Below are positions 60,401 through 64,000 of a stretch of DNA of 64,000 nt, one piece after another. The DNA is from Embiotoca jacksoni (lineage: Eukaryota; Chordata; Actinopteri; Embiotocidae). Below the pieces are notes generated by a model that was not told where the DNA came from, searched no databases, and saw nothing but the letters and a program-made list of their open reading frames with translations. The DNA is taken from assembly GCA_022577435.1 (NCBI GenBank), contig JAKOON010000011.1:1747001-1811000 (forward strand). Direction: 5' to 3'. Made by a program: the position numbers and the translations under genes. How positions within the stretch are numbered: position 1 is the stretch's first letter; every line of letters begins with the position of its first letter.

Positions 60401-63400
60401 TACTCAATTAATAAAATATTTCTGAATATTGGGAAATAAATTTATTCACTTTCTTTCCCGTAGATAGATGAGAAGATCAGTAGCAGCGCTATATCTGTGC
60501 TTTAATATGAAGCCACACCCAGCAGGCTGTTAACATAAAGCCTGCAAACAGGAAGAAACGGCGAGCCTGATTCTGTTCAGTGGTAACAAAATCAGTCTAC
60601 CAGCACCTCAAAAACTCACAAACTATATGTAATGTCTTAGGTCTACAAACCAATCCATGTAAAGCACAGGGATGTAAATATGTCGTTCGTTCTAAAGTTC
60701 GCTAACAAAACCACAGTGTGAAACCAAAATGAACCGGATCACATGTTAACAGTGGAAGAAAAACATGAACCTTGGTTTGGACTTTTCAGGTGTGAAAAAA
60801 AATGCTCTCATTCAGTTGATACATAACCCAAGATGAGAAAATAATGAGACGTAAAAGTGTAAACATAAAGGAGGTCTGTTTCTTGGCTCGGTGCAGTGAC
60901 TTTTCAACTGGTCAAAGGTGTCTGTTTTCCCATGACGAGTGTAAATGTTTGATCTCAGCTCAGAGCTGTTTTCCTCTCCAGAGCTGTTTTCTCCTTGTTT
61001 TGACTCATCATACTAACCTAAACTTGACTATCTCTGGGCTCCAGCGTCATATTAAACATATGAATAAAGATATTATTAATGGCCTATCCTTTCACGGTTC
61101 GGGAAAGAGTCTAACATACTTTTACGGTGCTGCAGTGTTGCACTAATGCTTTTTAAAAGAATAATTAAATTAGTAAAGAAACAAACTTAGGTTGTTTTTT
61201 TTACAAATGACATGGATAGTTTTGTGAAAAGTTACATATTTTGTTGACAATGATTGATACATTTATGCATTTCATTCAGAAATAAAACCTCAGTTTACTC
61301 ATCAGAGTTTAGGCATTGGAGACCTGTGAAAAACTTTGATCTGAGGAATGCAGATTTATTGAAACAATGGACATGCATAATTATGTCATGTATGAGTACC
61401 ATTCTGATGAGCATGTTCTGTGTTGCCTCTCTTGTGCTTGCCATGTTGTTGTTTTGTAAACCTTAGCTTAGGTTTAGCTGACTTCACACATTCAAACACA
61501 ACCAAATCTGTGTTCATTCGACATTACCACATCTTATGATAAAAGAGTGAGCCGGAGTATTGTGCAGAATGGATTTATTTATTTAGGATCACATTTCTTT
61601 GTTGGAAAAAGCTGCCGTTTTGTTTACTGAAAACAAAAGTAATGTCCTATATCCTCTGCATTTATATTCCGATGTCTTCAACATCTGAGCCTCCGTTTTT
61701 TTTTTTTTAAATTTGATTTGTCTTATTTCAGTAAAAAAGTTTACATGTGCTGAAGAGGCAGATATCTGGAACACAACACAACACAACTTCACTCCACAAA
61801 CACGCAAATGTATGTATATTAGGTATAATATCTCAGCACAGAAGTCACTTCTTTCTTTTGAGCAAATGTTCTCACATTGCTGCTTTCTTTTCTGAACCTG
61901 CTTACTTCTCTCTGGACTCATTATTTCAACATTTTAATACCATCCTCTCCCATTACAAACAATTAACATCTTTCCATGAATACGTGCACTCATTTGAAAA
62001 GAAAAGTCACAACTGTTATTTATTCCTGAATACATTTGCACCCAGCTTTTGTGCCAAAATCATTAATATGGCCTAATTGTTCTTCTGACTAATATTGTCA
62101 TGCTTAATTTGTGGCAAAATTACTGCTCACTTTGCCAGCTGCATGACTAATGAACAAAGCTATTCAGGATATATCTTTGAAGAAAACCTGATTAGTTTTA
62201 TAGAGCTAACATTATGCTGTGATGTACCAACTGCAGCACTGATGCTATCATCGAGTGTATGTTTCTGAAGAATAAGACTCTGACAGGGATCTAAATTCAG
62301 AAAGTGGTGGCAGCACGAGGGAGTTTTTCTTCCTGGAAACACGGCTCTCCCCACTGATTAGACTTCTGTGAATGACAGCCTCGCTGTTGGCATATCAACA
62401 GGCCCAGACTCTCTTTTCACCTCCAGCGTCACAAAAATCTGTGACTAGCACATAAAAATAAAGAGTTCGTGGGTTCACACGCAGGTGGTTAAAGTGGGAA
62501 GAGGTGTTTAAAACAGAACCAGCGTTTATACTGTGAACATTTTGAGGAGGTTGCTGCAGTGGAGTTGAAGCATCTTGGTCAGTGATATCTCTCGCGGAAC
62601 AGATGATGATTACTGTAATGATGAAACAGCCCCCCGAGACCGCCTCTGTAACAAGCAAGGGATGAAAAACAAATTAAGTGGAGAAACAAATTACGCTGAG
62701 AAAAATGAGAGCAAATTGGTGACAATCAATATGGCAATCAGAAAACAAACATTAGAAACAAAGAATTAGAATCTGGAGCATCATCTCCATCACAGCAGAG
62801 TCCTCAGTCAGATCGCTTTAGGACTATAAATCTATCACTAATTATGGAGCCTTTTACAAATATAATGTATTCATTCTATTATAGGGTGAATGTTGCAATC
62901 ATACTAATATACAGTATATTCTGTGTTGTGACAATATACACATTCAAAGTTAATAATGTGTATGTGTTTGTATGCGTTTAAGAACGACAACTAAATGTAT
63001 TGGCTTTCCATTGGATCAGGTTGGATTGGACTGGTGTTTATGTTTCACATAACAGTTGGATTAAAGCATTAACTGAAAGAAATAAGATTTGGTGTCATCA
63101 GGTTTTGGCTCATCTCTTACCTTAAATCTCAGTCTGCAGTTAGAAACTGTGCAGTTAAACATACATGTCACCTTGAGACCTGTGAAATTCTTCTGTTAGA
63201 GAGGACGGTGCAACCGTAGATAAAATATATGATATTTATCCTGATATATGATACTTGGCACGATGCTGCCAGACCATAACAAACAAAATAATCTTCCAAC
63301 CAAGGCAAAGTTTTATGAGGCAGCATTTACTTGCATTATAGATCTTTCCTTACTGGCCTCCTTCCAACTGCGATAATCAAATTCTGTCAACTATTTCAAG

Positions 63401-64000
63401 CAATATCTTTACTGTCTATCTTTATATTAATCTTACTTTTTATTAATGTTTTGATGTGTTTCTCTCTGCTCTTCTCTCTTTTTTTATTAGGTTTTTGAAA
63501 AAAGACCATAAAGATGAGTCTATTTTTACTTTGTAAAAAACATATTGTACTTATATACAGCACAAACAGAAGAGGAAACAGACAGGAAACATTGTTTATG
63601 GAAGTCCAGTATCACCACCCTCCCCCAGGCTATAATCCCTGTGATCTACTTTAAGTCAAGATCTACACAATGACTGTGGACTCATGCTATGAATGCATGC
63701 CACAATGTCATGTCCATGTAGCTTTCCCAAAAAGATTCAGCTCAGACTGCTCGGGCTGATTGCATTCTCAAACACAAATCAGTGCACATCTTGTCAGGAT
63801 GACTCCTTGTGGGAAAGTGTCCTCTAACAACTCTAACTCTTACAGGGCAAATATTGACTTCTGTTTTACTTGGTGCATAGATTACCATGTTTACACTCTG
63901 TACTCCTGTTGCACTCCTAGTACTACGGCTAATAATAGTAATAGTCTTGGAAATGTGCACATCAAAACACAGATTACCAGGTTTGTAGCTGACTTTCTAA
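57456..64000. other. cacna1b intron 3, last part in window
   Basis: AT-rich intron to the window end. T or A runs lie near 59564, 59761 and 61696. Open frames such as 61254-61466 (VKNFDLRNADLLKQW) and 61589-61921 do not match calcium-channel segments. No exon, RNA gene or strong repeat is seen. Confidence 0.5.

Noticed and set aside
61254..61466. cacna1b exon 4, because of the residues FDLR
   Set aside because: The context (VKNFDLRNADLLKQW) lacks the conserved TLRAVRVLRPL that should follow, and there is no suitable acceptor and donor pair.

Overview
This window is vertebrate nuclear DNA, most likely from a ray-finned (teleost, probably percomorph) fish. It holds intron-split genes with GT-AG boundaries, two animal gene families, long AT-rich introns, many (TG/AC)n microsatellites, and interspersed repeats of types I recognise from fish genomes. 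There are no operons, phage or CRISPR arrays. The species cannot be named from sequence alone.

Layout: 1-8699 is the 3' half of ehmt1 (GLP histone H3K9 methyltransferase) on the + strand. Thirteen coding exons give 528 residues: the ankyrin repeats, pre-SET zinc cluster, SET and post-SET, then the stop. A 3' UTR follows to a poly(A) signal near 9941. Positions 9950-18150 lie between the two genes and hold repeats plus two weak coding candidates: a minus-strand open stretch near 10000-10290, and a phase-compatible exon pair at 12391-12451 and 14169-14478 on the + strand. From 18155 onward is the 5' end of cacna1b (pore subunit of the N-type Cav2.2 calcium channel) on the + strand. Exon 1 is 18155-18432, exon 2 20607-20712 and exon 3 23306-23445. 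They encode the cytoplasmic N-terminus, IS1, IS2 and the start of IS3. The remaining 40.5 kb (23446-64000) is read as intron 3, because I found no exon 4.

The ehmt1-cacna1b order and orientation match the human neighbours at 9q34.3, so this is a conserved gene pair. The two products are not known to act in one pathway: ehmt1 is a nuclear chromatin repressor and cacna1b is a presynaptic calcium channel.

The most distinctive signal is that cacna1b intron 1 is not GT-AG. It starts ATATCCTTCC, has a TCCTTAAC branch motif and ends in AC, which marks a U12-type AT-AC intron spliced by the minor spliceosome. The second is a (TG)44 tract that runs directly into an ehmt1 splice acceptor. The rest is a record of transposition: two near-identical tRNA-derived SINEs, a third with a different tail, a 5'-truncated frameshifted L2/CR1-like LINE, and several multi-copy families of short elements. 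I found no evidence of a wholly new biological system.
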